In this document: positions 17,190 through 24,611 of the stretch, piece after piece
Position numbering within the stretch: the first letter of the stretch is position 1
Layout of the letters: every line of letters begins with the position of its first letter
DNA from: an uncultured Lachnospiraceae bacterium
GTDB lineage: Bacteria; Bacillota; Clostridia; Lachnospirales; Lachnospiraceae
Direction of reading: 5' to 3'
NCBI GenBank assembly: GCA_944383965.1
Contig: CALWRQ010000021.1
Location: 1 to 32,116 of the forward strand
Length of the DNA stretch: 32,116 nucleotides
Made by a program: the position numbers and the translations under genes
The notes under the pieces: model-generated
What the model was told of the DNA's origin: nothing
Database searches by the model: none
Seen by the model: only the letters and a program-made list of their open reading frames with translations

Positions 17190-18263
17190 ATGGAGAAGCA
17201 GATTGCAGTGATCCGGGGAGACGGGATCGGACCGGAGATCGTCAATGAGGCGCTGAGAGTGCTGGAGGCTGTGGCAGAGAAGTATGGTCATCAGTTTCAG
17301 TACGTGGATGTGGATATGGGAGGAATTGCCATTGACCGCTGGGGCCAGGCTCTTCCCAGGGAAATGCTGGACCGGTGTCTGGCGTCGGACAGCGTTCTTC
17401 TGGGCGCCGTAGGAGGCCCCAAGTGGGACGGAATGCCCGGAGATCAGAGACCGGAGAAGGGGCTTCTGGCCCTTCGTTCCGGTATGGGACTGTATGCCAA
17501 CAACCGGCCTGCAAAGCTCTGGAAGCAGCTGGCACAGGCCAGCCCCTTGAAGCAGGAGATCGTGGAAAAGGGGATCGATTTCATTGTAGTCCGGGAACTG
17601 ATCGGCGGAGTGTACTTCGGTGAGCATCGGACTGATGAGGTAAACGGCGAGCAGAAGGCTACGGATGTGATGAGCTATTCCGAGCATGAGATTGAGAGGA
17701 TCGGACGGATTGCCTTTGAGACCGCAAGAAAGAGAAGAAAGAAAGTAACCAGCGTGGATAAGGCCAACGTGCTGGATACCAGCCGGCTGTGGAGAAAGGT
17801 GATGCACCAGCTGGCGGAAGAGTATCCGGATGTGGAATACGCGGATATGCTGGTAGACAATGCGGCCATGCAGATTGCCAAGGATCCCAGTCAGTTCGAC
17901 GTGGTGGTTACGGAGAATATGTTCGGCGATATCCTCTCCGATGAGGCCAGCATGATCACCGGTTCCATCGGAATGATTCCCTCCTCCAGCCTGGGAGAAG
18001 GCAGCAGGGGTCTTTATGAGCCTATTCACGGTTCCGCCCCGGATATTGCCGGCCAGAACAAGGCAAATCCCATCGGTACCATTCTTTCTGCCGCCATGAT
18101 GCTCAAGTACAGCTTCGATATGGACGAAGAGGCGGCCGCAGTGGAGACAGCGGTGAATCAGGCCCTGGATGCAGGACTTCGCACCGCTGATATGATGGCA
18201 GACGGCTGCCGGCAGGTGAGCTGCTCGGAGATGGGGGATGCAATTCTGGGATATCTGAAATAG
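17190..18263 (+). CDS. leuB: 3-isopropylmalate dehydrogenase
   Basis: This enzyme oxidises and decarboxylates 3-isopropylmalate to 2-oxoisocaproate with NAD. The 357-residue protein has the opening G-D-G-I-G-P-E-I near residue 10, R-S-G-M near 95 where LeuB binds substrate, the metal-binding D-M-L-V-D-N-A and G-D-I-L-S-D-E blocks, and the NAD-binding G-S-A-P-D-I-A. Length and motifs fit LeuB and not isocitrate dehydrogenase. It is the last gene of the leuACDB operon. I see no clear terminator after it, so some read-through to the HtrA gene is possible. The final conversion to leucine by a transaminase is encoded elsewhere. Confidence 0.96.
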   Translation: MEKQIAVIRGDGIGPEIVNEALRVLEAVAEKYGHQFQYVDVDMGGIAIDRWGQALPREMLDRCLASDSVLLGAVGGPKWDGMPGDQRPEKGLLALRSGMGLYANNRPAKLWKQLAQASPLKQEIVEKGIDFIVVRELIGGVYFGEHRTDEVNGEQKATDVMSYSEHEIERIGRIAFETARKRRKKVTSVDKANVLDTSRLWRKVMHQLAEEYPDVEYADMLVDNAAMQIAKDPSQFDVVVTENMFGDILSDEASMITGSIGMIPSSSLGEGSRGLYEPIHGSAPDIAGQNKANPIGTILSAAMMLKYSFDMDEEAAAVETAVNQALDAGLRTADMMADGCRQVSCSEMGDAILGYLK

Positions 18264-18280
18264 GAAACAGAAAATCCTTT

Positions 18281-18332
18281 CACAATTTTATTATGAATTT
18301 ATCACAATTCGGACACAATTCATTGATAAACT
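18281..18332 (+). promoter_or_regulatory. Promoter region of the HtrA gene with phased CACAATT repeats
   Basis: CACAATT occurs three times, at 18281-18287, 18303-18309 and 18314-18320, in the same direction and 22 then 11 bases apart, so all three lie on one face of the helix. A -10-like TAAACT sits at 18327-18332, and where a -35 should be there is only a repeat. A weak basal promoter with direct repeats at one-turn spacing is the usual form of a response-regulator activated promoter. The activator is not in the window. Confidence 0.55.
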
Positions 18333-18379
18333 AAGTCCATGAAATGAAAGAGATGAAAAAGTGAAAGGAGAAATGACCT

Positions 18380-19753
18380 ATGTACGAGGATTTTAATAAT
18401 TACTCTGACATTCATGATAACAATGAGGAAGAAAGAAAACCGGCGCTTCCGGAGGGATTTATTCCGGAGGAACCCCGTCAGCCCCATCAGCCTAAAAAGC
18501 ACGGACTTGCGAAAAAGGCCGCTCTGCTGACGGCGGCGGCTCTGCTGTTCGGAACGGTTTCCGGCAGTACGATGGTAGGAATCAATATGGCGGCAGATTA
18601 TTTCAACCGTCAGCAGAATCCGGCCAGAACGGAACTGACCACCGTTCCTGCCTCCAGTGAAAGCACATCCGGAAGTACGGATTCCGCAAGCGGAACCCAG
18701 CTGGCAGCCACGCTGGATGTTTCCTCCATTGTTGAGAAGGCTATGCCGTCTATCGTTGCCATCAACAATAAAATGCTCATGGAGAGCAATAACTGGTTTT
18801 TCGGCACACAGCAGTATGAGGTGCCAAGCGCCGGATCCGGAATTATCATCGGGCAGAACGATACGGAGCTTCTGATCGTCACCAACAACCATGTAGTGGA
18901 AAATTCCGAGGACCTGCAGGTGGTATTCATCGACAATCAGTCTGTGGGAGCCAGCATCAAGGGAACGGATTCCACCAATGACCTGGCAGTGATCGCAGTA
19001 CCGCTGGCCGATATCCCGGCGGATACCATGAGCCAGATTTCCATTGCCACCATGGGAGATTCTGACAGCCTGAAGGTAGGCCAGGGAGTGATTGCCATCG
19101 GAAATGCTCTGGGATACGGGCAGTCTGTAACCGTAGGTTATATCAGCGCTCTGGACCGCGAAGTGACCACCAGCGAGGATGGAACCACCAGAACTCTGCT
19201 TCAGACCGATGCGGCCATCAATCCCGGAAACAGCGGAGGTGCTCTTCTGAATATGAACGGTGAAGTGATCGGCATCAATTCCGCCAAATACTCCGATACC
19301 AGCGTGGAGGGCATGGGCTATGCCATTCCCATTTCCAAGGTGGAGGACATCATCAATGAGCTGATGAACACAAAGACCAGAAATGAGGTAGAGGCGGACA
19401 AACAGGGATACCTGGGAATCCAGGCGCTTACCATCGATCAGCAGTATGCCAGCACCTTCGGAATGCCCAAGGGCGTGTATGTATATAAGATCACCGAGGG
19501 AGGCGCTGCTTCCAAATCGGATCTGCGGGAGAAAGATATCATTACCAAGTTCGACGGATCCAGTGTGAACAGTATGGAGGACCTGCAGAAGATGCTTACG
19601 TACTATGAAGGCGGAGATACGGTAACACTGACGGTACAGTCTCTGGAAAACGGCCAGTATGTGGAGCGCCAGGTGGAGATTACGCTGGATTACAAGCCGG
19701 CGGACAGTGCCACGACGGAAGGAGCCGGAGGAAACGGAAGCCGTATGCCGTAA
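18380..19753 (+). CDS. HtrA/DegP-like membrane-anchored serine protease with PDZ domain
   Basis: At 457 residues it starts with an acidic cytoplasmic segment (residues 1-40), then a basic patch and one membrane helix (about 46-62), a Thr/Ser linker, a trypsin-like protease domain (about 115-330) and a C-terminal PDZ domain (about 350-440). The catalytic triad is H171 (T-N-N-H-V-V), D201 (T-N-D-L-A-V) and S285 (G-N-S-G-G). This is the layout of HtrA proteases of Firmicutes, which degrade misfolded proteins at the outer face of the membrane. The ATG follows a GAAAGGAG site. It is a single gene: a strong terminator follows, and its promoter has phased repeats suggesting stress control. Confidence 0.95.
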   Translation: MYEDFNNYSDIHDNNEEERKPALPEGFIPEEPRQPHQPKKHGLAKKAALLTAAALLFGTVSGSTMVGINMAADYFNRQQNPARTELTTVPASSESTSGSTDSASGTQLAATLDVSSIVEKAMPSIVAINNKMLMESNNWFFGTQQYEVPSAGSGIIIGQNDTELLIVTNNHVVENSEDLQVVFIDNQSVGASIKGTDSTNDLAVIAVPLADIPADTMSQISIATMGDSDSLKVGQGVIAIGNALGYGQSVTVGYISALDREVTTSEDGTTRTLLQTDAAINPGNSGGALLNMNGEVIGINSAKYSDTSVEGMGYAIPISKVEDIINELMNTKTRNEVEADKQGYLGIQALTIDQQYASTFGMPKGVYVYKITEGGAASKSDLREKDIITKFDGSSVNSMEDLQKMLTYYEGGDTVTLTVQSLENGQYVERQVEITLDYKPADSATTEGAGGNGSRMP

Positions 19754-19790
19754 ACAGATATTCTGCTTTGAATAAAGAGAATCAGAACGA

Positions 19791-19829
19791 AAAGGCCCTG
19801 GCAGAGGGAAATGCTGCCGGGGCTTTTTT
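19791..19829 (+). terminator. Intrinsic terminator after the HtrA gene
   Basis: A 10-bp stem with one G-T pair joins GCCCTGGCAG (19795-19804) to CTGCCGGGGC (19814-19823), followed by six T at 19824-19829. Confidence 0.9.
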
Positions 19830-19863
19830 GCCGGTTTCATGCGGACGGAGTCGTATGTTTCTC

Positions 19864-19892
19864 TTGCTTCCGGACCGCCGGGGTGATACAAT
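19864..19892 (+). promoter_or_regulatory. Promoter of the thiamine salvage operon
   Basis: TTGCTT at 19864-19869 and TACAAT at 19887-19892 are 17 bases apart, and the predicted start near 19899 falls immediately before the TPP aptamer. Confidence 0.7.
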
Positions 19893-19903
19893 GAAGAAAA
19901 TAA

Positions 19904-19990
19904 AACGGGGAGCTTGCAGGAGCAGGCTGAGAGGAGACTGGATCGTCTCGACCCGCTGACCTGATTTGGGTAATGCCAACGTAGGGACTG
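19904..19990 (+). promoter_or_regulatory. TPP (thiamine pyrophosphate) riboswitch aptamer
   Basis: The THI-box is intact. ACGGGGAGC at 19905-19913 opens the aptamer, GGCTGAGAGGA at 19925-19935 is the pyrimidine-sensing arm, and GACCC...TGACCTGATTTGGGTAATGCC...CGTAGGGA at about 19950-19987 is the pyrophosphate-binding arm and closing strand. It lies upstream of thiW and is followed by a terminator hairpin, so TPP binding should switch the operon off by early termination. Confidence 0.96.
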
Positions 19991-20007
19991 AAACGGCTGA
20001 GACCGCG

Positions 20008-20034
20008 GGGACATACGGAGGTATGTCTCTTTTT
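20008..20034 (+). terminator. Riboswitch-controlled terminator
   Basis: A hairpin with arms GACATAC (20010-20016) and GTATGTC (20021-20027), loop GGAG, is followed by TCTTTTT ending at 20034. It is the likely expression platform of the TPP riboswitch, 20 bases after the aptamer. Confidence 0.8.
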
Positions 20035-20088
20035 GCGTTACAGAACCTCCATTATCCGGACAGAAAAGATTTCAGAAAAAGGAGATGG

Positions 20089-20613
20089 ATGAAAATGAAA
20101 AAACATCAGACTAACACCAAGAAACTGGCGGTATCCGGCCTGCTGACGGCTGCGGCGGTGGCCTGTTCCCCGTTCAGCATACCGGTGGGAGCATCCCAGT
20201 GCTTTCCGGTACAGCATATGGTCAATGTGCTGGCTGCCGTATTTCTGGGACCCTGGTATGGAGTGGGAATTGCGTTTGCCACCAGCCTGATCAGAAATAT
20301 TATGGGAACCGGAAGCCTTCTGGCCTTTCCCGGCAGTATGTGCGGGGCGCTGCTGTGCGGGATGGTCTATGCGGTTTCCGGGCGGCTGTGGCTTACCTGT
20401 GCGGCAGAGATCCTGGGGACAGGAATTCTGGGCGGTCTGGCAGCCTGGCCGGTGGCTGTGCTGATTATGGGGAAGGAGGCAGCGCTGTTTGCCTATGTGC
20501 TTCCGTTTCTGGTATCTACCACCGGAGGTACGGCCATTGCCTGGGCGGTGATCGCTGTCCTGAAAAAGGGAGGAAGCTTTCGGTTCATGAGGGAGGCAGT
20601 GAAACGATGGTAG
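20089..20613 (+). CDS. thiW: ThiW, predicted thiazole/thiamine-precursor ECF transporter S component
   Basis: The start is the ATG at 20089 (or in-frame ATG at 20095, better spaced from the GGAG at 20081); frames opening upstream run through the riboswitch. The 174-residue product is an integral membrane protein with about five or six hydrophobic segments and the ThiW features F-S-I-P-V-G-A-S-Q-C-F-P-V-Q-H near the first helix and T-S-L-I-R-N and F-P-G-S-M in the middle. ThiW is the predicted substrate-binding subunit of an energy-coupling-factor importer, thought to carry the hydroxyethylthiazole moiety. The energising EcfAAT module must be encoded elsewhere. It overlaps thiM by 7 bases and is directly under the TPP riboswitch. 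Confidence 0.92.
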   Translation: MKMKKHQTNTKKLAVSGLLTAAAVACSPFSIPVGASQCFPVQHMVNVLAAVFLGPWYGVGIAFATSLIRNIMGTGSLLAFPGSMCGALLCGMVYAVSGRLWLTCAAEILGTGILGGLAAWPVAVLIMGKEAALFAYVLPFLVSTTGGTAIAWAVIAVLKKGGSFRFMREAVKRW

Positions 20614-21425
20614 AAAGAAAGGAAATGAACGGCGGGGAGATTCTCCGGAAAATGAGGCGGCTGTCCCCCAGGGTCCACTGCATTGCCAATGCGGCTGCAG
20701 CTCCCGACGTGGCCAATGTGCTTCTGGCTGCGGGAGCAAGACCCATTCTTGCTCAGGGACCGGAGGAAACGGGAGAGATTGCTGCTTCCTGCAGTGCTGC
20801 GGTATTGAATTTCGGTACGCCTGACGGGGAGAAAATGAGAGCGATCCGCCTGGCGGCAGCGGGAGCGGCAGCAGCGGGAATTCCATCCATAGCCGATCCG
20901 GTAGGAGCGGGAGCCAGCAGCTGGAGAAGAGAACAGGTGCTGGGGATTATGAGGGAGATTCCTTTCTCTGCGATCCACTGCAACTATTCGGAGGCTCTGG
21001 TCCTGCTGGGGCAGGACGGGGGCTTTCAGGGAGTGGACAGTGCGTTTGCGTCTCTTGGGGAGAGGATTGCTGCAGCTGAGAGAACAGCGTCAGAATATGG
21101 CTGCCCGGTGCTTTTAAGCGGGGCAGAGGATGTGGTTTCTGACGGGAACCGGACCTGGGTAATCCGCGGAGGTGCTGCGATCATGAGCAGAGTGACCGGA
21201 ACGGGATGCATGCTTTCTGCTCTGGCAGGAGCATTCTGCAGTGCGGAACAGGACAGAGCGGCAGCTCTTTCGGCCGCAGCTTCCTTCTGGAAGGCCTGCG
21301 GCGAATGGGCATGGAGACAAACGGAGGCAGCAGAAGGCGGACCTGGAACTTTCCGGGCAAAGCTGATGGATGCGGCCTTTAAACTGGAAAACTGGAGGGA
21401 AAACATTGAATATACAGAGAGATAA
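20607..21425 (+). CDS. thiM: Hydroxyethylthiazole kinase
   Basis: ThiM phosphorylates imported hydroxyethylthiazole. The ATG at 20607 overlaps the thiW stop and follows a GGGAGG site; the open frame further upstream is only the other frame of thiW. The 272-residue protein has V-H-C-I-A-N near residue 25 (the family usually has T-N), D-P-V-G-A-G near 97, and the ribokinase-type anion hole G-T-G-C-M-L-S near 196-202 with the conserved cysteine. Length matches the family. It overlaps thiE by about 20 bases if thiE starts at the TTG. Confidence 0.94.
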   Translation: MVERKEMNGGEILRKMRRLSPRVHCIANAAAAPDVANVLLAAGARPILAQGPEETGEIAASCSAAVLNFGTPDGEKMRAIRLAAAGAAAAGIPSIADPVGAGASSWRREQVLGIMREIPFSAIHCNYSEALVLLGQDGGFQGVDSAFASLGERIAAAERTASEYGCPVLLSGAEDVVSDGNRTWVIRGGAAIMSRVTGTGCMLSALAGAFCSAEQDRAAALSAAASFWKACGEWAWRQTEAAEGGPGTFRAKLMDAAFKLENWRENIEYTER

Positions 21426-22056
21426 GCTGCTGCTTTACGGGGTGACGGACCGGAGCTGGCTGAAAGGAGAAAGTCTGGAGGAAGCGGTGCGGGCCGCTAT
21501 AAAAGGGGGAGTGACGATGATCCAGCTGCGAGAAAAGCACTGCTCCCATGAGGAACTGACGGAGGCGGCACGCAGGCTGAAGCCGGTCTGCAGGGCAGGC
21601 GGGGTACCCCTGATCATCAATGATGATGTACGGGCTGCTCTGGAGGCGGATGCGGACGGCGTTCATGTGGGACAGGAAGATATGGCAGTGGCAGAGGCAA
21701 GAAGGATCCTGGGTCCGGAAAAGATCGTGGGAGCCAGCGCACACAACAGAGAGGAAGCGCTGGAGGCAGTGCGTCAGGGAGCGGATTATCTGGGATGCGG
21801 GGCTGTATTCGGCTCCTCCACCAAAAAAGATGCTTCCTTTCTTCCTCTGGAGGAGCTAAAGAGGATCTGTGCGGCTGTTCCGGCTCCGGTGGCGGCAATC
21901 GGGGGGATTTCGGAGGAAAACTGCAGAAAACTGACGGGAACCGGGATTGCCGGAATCGCAGTGATCAGTGCCGTATTCGGAAAAGAAGACAAAGAGGCTG
22001 CTGCCATCCGCCTGAGAAGGCTGGCGGAGGAGATTACAGGAGGAAAAGAAAAATGA
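21406..22056 (+). CDS. thiE: Thiamine phosphate synthase
   Basis: ThiE joins thiazole phosphate and HMP pyrophosphate into thiamine phosphate. The best start is a TTG at 21406, placed 5 bases after a GGAGGGA site, giving 216 residues, close to the family norm; the ATG at 21370 would add 12 residues inside thiM and has no clear ribosome site. TIM-barrel motifs are visible: G-V-T-M-I-Q-L-R-E-K (near 38-47), I-I-N-D-D-V, D-G-V-H-V-G-Q-E-D, G-A-S-A-H-N, G-C-G-A-V-F-G-S-S-T-K-K and A-I-G-G-I. The ATGA overlap with thiD indicates coupled translation. Confidence 0.94.
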   Translation: MNIQRDKLLLYGVTDRSWLKGESLEEAVRAAIKGGVTMIQLREKHCSHEELTEAARRLKPVCRAGGVPLIINDDVRAALEADADGVHVGQEDMAVAEARRILGPEKIVGASAHNREEALEAVRQGADYLGCGAVFGSSTKKDASFLPLEELKRICAAVPAPVAAIGGISEENCRKLTGTGIAGIAVISAVFGKEDKEAAAIRLRRLAEEITGGKEK

Positions 22057-22844
22057 AAACAGTGCTGACCATAGCAGGAAGCGACTGCAGCGGGGGTGCC
22101 GGGATCCAGGCGGACTTAAAGACCATGTTGGCAAACGGTGTATATGGAATGAGCGCCGTAACGGCGCTTACTGCTCAGAATACTACGGGTGTATACGGAA
22201 TTATGGAAGCATCTCCTGAATTTCTGGCCGCTCAGCTGGACTGTGTTTTTCAGGATATCCGTCCGGATGCGGTAAAGACCGGCATGGTAGGAAGCAGCGG
22301 ACTGATCCGGGTGATCGGGCAGAAGCTGGAAGACTATCATGCAGACAATATTGTGGTGGATCCGGTGATGGTTTCCACCAGCGGTTCCAGGCTGCTGGTG
22401 GAAGAGGCGATGGAGACCCTGAAGACGGTGCTTCTTCCGCTGGCTGACGTGATTACTCCCAATATTCCGGAGGCCGAGGTACTTGCATCCATGAAGATCT
22501 CCGGCGGAGAGGATATGGAGCGGGCGGCGGCCAGGATCCATGACTCTTTCGGCTGTGCAGTGCTGTGCAAAGGCGGCCACAGGGTAAAGGATGCGGATGA
22601 TCTCCTCTATGACGGACGGGAGTTTGTGTGGTTTCGGGGCCGTCACATCCACAATCCCAATACCCACGGCACCGGCTGCACCCTGTCCAGCGCCATTGCC
22701 TCCAATCTGGCGAAGGGAATGGATCTGAAGGAAGCGGTCCGCCGGGCGAAAAACTATATTTCCGGTGCCCTGGAGGCCGGCCTGGATCTGGGCAGGGGAG
22801 CGGGACCGATGGATCACGGATTTGCGGTGAAGGGAGATTACTGA
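22053..22844 (+). CDS. thiD: Hydroxymethylpyrimidine / phosphomethylpyrimidine kinase
   Basis: ThiD adds two phosphates in turn to the pyrimidine moiety. The 263-residue protein starts with T-I-A-G-S-D-C-S-G-G-A-G-I-Q-A-D, the hallmark of the family, has V-V-D-P-V-M-V-S-T-S-G near 106, and G-T-G-C-T-L-S-S-A near 208-216 with the catalytic anion-hole cysteine. Its start is fixed by the AGGAGG site at 22039 and the 4-base overlap with thiE. No thiC or thiG is present, so this operon makes thiamine phosphate by salvage of both moieties. Confidence 0.95.
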   Translation: MKTVLTIAGSDCSGGAGIQADLKTMLANGVYGMSAVTALTAQNTTGVYGIMEASPEFLAAQLDCVFQDIRPDAVKTGMVGSSGLIRVIGQKLEDYHADNIVVDPVMVSTSGSRLLVEEAMETLKTVLLPLADVITPNIPEAEVLASMKISGGEDMERAAARIHDSFGCAVLCKGGHRVKDADDLLYDGREFVWFRGRHIHNPNTHGTGCTLSSAIASNLAKGMDLKEAVRRAKNYISGALEAGLDLGRGAGPMDHGFAVKGDY

Positions 22845-22878
22845 CCGGACGAGGCAGGAGGAAAAGGAGGGATCATAT

Positions 22879-23490
22879 ATGATAAAGAATCTGGTGTTTG
22901 ATATGGGAAACGTGCTGGTGGCCTATGATGACAACCGAGTGTGCCGGCAGTTCATGGAAGAAGGAACGGAAGAATATGAAAGGGTGCGGATGGCTGTATT
23001 CGGTTCCCAGGAATGGGTGCTTCTGGATATGGGAGTGATCACAGAAGAGGAAGGCCTGGACAGAATGAAGAAAAGGCTGTCTTCCGACCGGGAAAAAGAG
23101 CTGGCAGAACAGTGCTTCCGTCATTGGCATGAGTTCTGTATGTGGACCATAGAAGGAACAGAGGAGCTGATCCGTTCTCTGAAAGAAAAGGGGTTTGGAA
23201 TCTATCTGTGCTCCAATGCTTCTGTCCGTCTCCGCAGCTGCTACAGGGAGTATATCCCGGCGGCAGACTGCTTTGACGGCATTCTGTTTTCTGCGGAGGA
23301 GAAGCTTTTAAAGCCTCAGAAGGAAATTTATCTGAGGCTGTTTGAGAAGTACGGACTGAAGCCGGAAGAATGTTTTTTTGTAGATGATCTGCAGAACAAC
23401 ATTGACGGCGCGCAAGCCTGCGGCATGAAGGGTTACTGCCATAAAGACAGGAACACAGACCGTCTGAGCGCGATTCTGGAGAACCTGTAG
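22879..23490 (+). CDS. HAD-superfamily phosphatase, YihX-like (subfamily IA)
   Basis: The 203-residue protein has the four HAD motifs: F-D-M-G-N-V (nucleophile D8, in the D-x-G-N-V form usual for YihX-like members), S-N-A-S near residue 113, K-P-Q-K-E-I-Y near 142, and F-V-D-D-L near 165. A helical cap lies between motifs I and II. YihX-type enzymes remove phosphate from small sugar phosphates. It starts 34 bases after thiD behind an AAGGAGG site, with no terminator between, and a strong terminator follows, so it is the last gene of the TPP-regulated unit. It might therefore dephosphorylate a thiamine intermediate, which is inference from position. Confidence 0.88.
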   Translation: MIKNLVFDMGNVLVAYDDNRVCRQFMEEGTEEYERVRMAVFGSQEWVLLDMGVITEEEGLDRMKKRLSSDREKELAEQCFRHWHEFCMWTIEGTEELIRSLKEKGFGIYLCSNASVRLRSCYREYIPAADCFDGILFSAEEKLLKPQKEIYLRLFEKYGLKPEECFFVDDLQNNIDGAQACGMKGYCHKDRNTDRLSAILENL

Positions 23491-23495
23491 CATGG

Positions 23496-23534
23496 AAAAA
23501 GCCTTCGGCACAAGTCGGTGCCGGAGGCTTTTTT
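23496..23534. terminator. Bidirectional terminator between convergent genes
   Basis: AGCCTTCGGCAC (23500-23511) pairs with GTGCCGGAGGCT (23518-23529). Five A precede it and six T follow, so it can end transcription of the thiamine operon on + and of the methyltransferase gene on -. Confidence 0.92.
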
Positions 23535-23548
23535 GTCATACGGGGCTT

Positions 23549-24409
23549 TTATGCTTCCCAACGGCCGGAAGCTCCGCAGGGAAGGACCAGACCGCTTTCT
23601 GTCACAGGCAGGCCGATTTCCTCGGAACGGACCGTTCCTCCGTAAGCGGGACAGATCTCCGTACCGATCAGATAGGAGAGAACGGCGGGAGCCAGGCCGG
23701 TGGTGTAGGAATTGATCAGGAAAAACAAGGGCTGATCGGACAGGAGTCCGGCGCACAGACGTACCAGGGGATGGATGGCATCTTCGATTTTCCAGATTTC
23801 ACCTTTGGGTCCTCTGCCATAGGACGGAGGATCCATAATAATGGCATCATAATGGTTGCCGCGGCGAATTTCCCGCTCGACAAATTTCACACAATCGTCC
23901 ACGATCCAGCGGATCGGTGCTCCATCCAGACCGGAAGAACGGGCATTTTCCTTCGCCCAGCCAACCATGCCCTTGGAGGCGTCCACATGAGTAACGGCTG
24001 CTCCGGCCTGAGCGGCTGCCAGGGTTGCGCCTCCTGTGTAGGCGAACAGGTTCAGTACCTTGACCGGCCGTCCGGCCGTCCGGATCTTTTCCCCGAACCA
24101 GTCCCAGTTTGCTGCCTGTTCTGGGAACAGTCCTGTATGTTTGAAGCTGAACGGCTTGAGGTTGAAGGTCAGCCCGTGATAGCCGATGGTCCACTGTTCC
24201 GGCAGATCAAAAAATTCCCATTCCCCGCCGCCTTTGGCACTGCGGTGATAATGGCCGTTCATCCGCTTCCAGCCTCTGTGCTTTTTCGGAGTATCCCAGA
24301 TTACCTGGGGATCCGGCCGTACCAGCAGATAGCTGCCCCAGCGCTCCAGTTTCTCACCCTTTGAACAATCGATCACTTCATAATCTTTCCAACCGTCTGC
24401 AATCCACAT
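23549..24409 (-). CDS. Class I SAM-dependent methyltransferase, RlmI-like
   Basis: This is the only minus-strand gene. The 286-residue protein has the SAM-binding N-L-F-A-Y-T-G-G-A-T (near residue 119), an acidic H-V-D-A-S-K-G at the end of strand 2 and the catalytic D-P-P-S-Y-G-R-G (near 192), with E-x-x-F-K-H-T-G-x-F-P-E-Q just before the core. These are the marks of the family of RlmI/RlmL-type 23S rRNA cytosine or guanine methyltransferases. It lacks the N-terminal PUA domain of RlmI (about 390 residues), so its target may be another RNA site. An AGAGGA site precedes the ATG, and a minus-strand promoter lies upstream. Confidence 0.85.
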   Translation of the reverse strand: MWIADGWKDYEVIDCSKGEKLERWGSYLLVRPDPQVIWDTPKKHRGWKRMNGHYHRSAKGGGEWEFFDLPEQWTIGYHGLTFNLKPFSFKHTGLFPEQAANWDWFGEKIRTAGRPVKVLNLFAYTGGATLAAAQAGAAVTHVDASKGMVGWAKENARSSGLDGAPIRWIVDDCVKFVEREIRRGNHYDAIIMDPPSYGRGPKGEIWKIEDAIHPLVRLCAGLLSDQPLFFLINSYTTGLAPAVLSYLIGTEICPAYGGTVRSEEIGLPVTESGLVLPCGASGRWEA

Positions 24410-24454
24410 AATTTTCCTCTTTCCACTGAAAAATACAATCCGTTAAGTACAAGT

Positions 24455-24483
24455 AGTATATCGGAAAAAAGCGAAATTGTAAA
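24455..24483 (-). promoter_or_regulatory. Promoter of the RlmI-like methyltransferase gene
   Basis: Read on the minus strand, TTTACA (24483-24478) and TATACT (24460-24455) are 17 bases apart, about 46 bases before the start codon. Confidence 0.8.
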
Positions 24484-24514
24484 GAAATCGAAAGATATTT
24501 CCCGGGCTTGCTAG

Positions 24515-24543
24515 TTGAATATTTTCCCATAAATTGTTAAAAT
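24515..24543 (+). promoter_or_regulatory. Promoter of the choline-binding-repeat gene
   Basis: TTGAAT at 24515-24520 and TAAAAT at 24538-24543 are 17 bases apart, 68 bases before the ATG at 24612. It is back to back with the minus-strand promoter, with 31 bases between the two -35 boxes. Confidence 0.8.
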
Positions 24544-24611
24544 GGAAAACAGTGAATCATGTTTTGACTGACAGGGGATGGACCCAAGTATATAGACGGA
24601 GGAAAGAAAGT

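Noticed and set aside
18320-20014. Long minus-strand open frame opposite the HtrA gene
   Set aside because: No recognisable protein family, no ribosome site, and it mirrors a gene with clear catalytic residues; it also crosses the terminator and riboswitch.
20199-20606. N-terminal extension of ThiM
   Set aside because: This stretch is the other frame of thiW; the ATG at 20607 has the ribosome site and gives the right length.
21795-22052. N-terminal extension of ThiD
   Set aside because: It lies in thiE in another frame; the ATG at 22053 has AGGAGG and the ATGA overlap.
24534-24611. Upstream ATG for the choline-binding-repeat protein
   Set aside because: It falls within the promoter's -10 region and would hide the signal peptide; ATG 24612 has the ribosome site.
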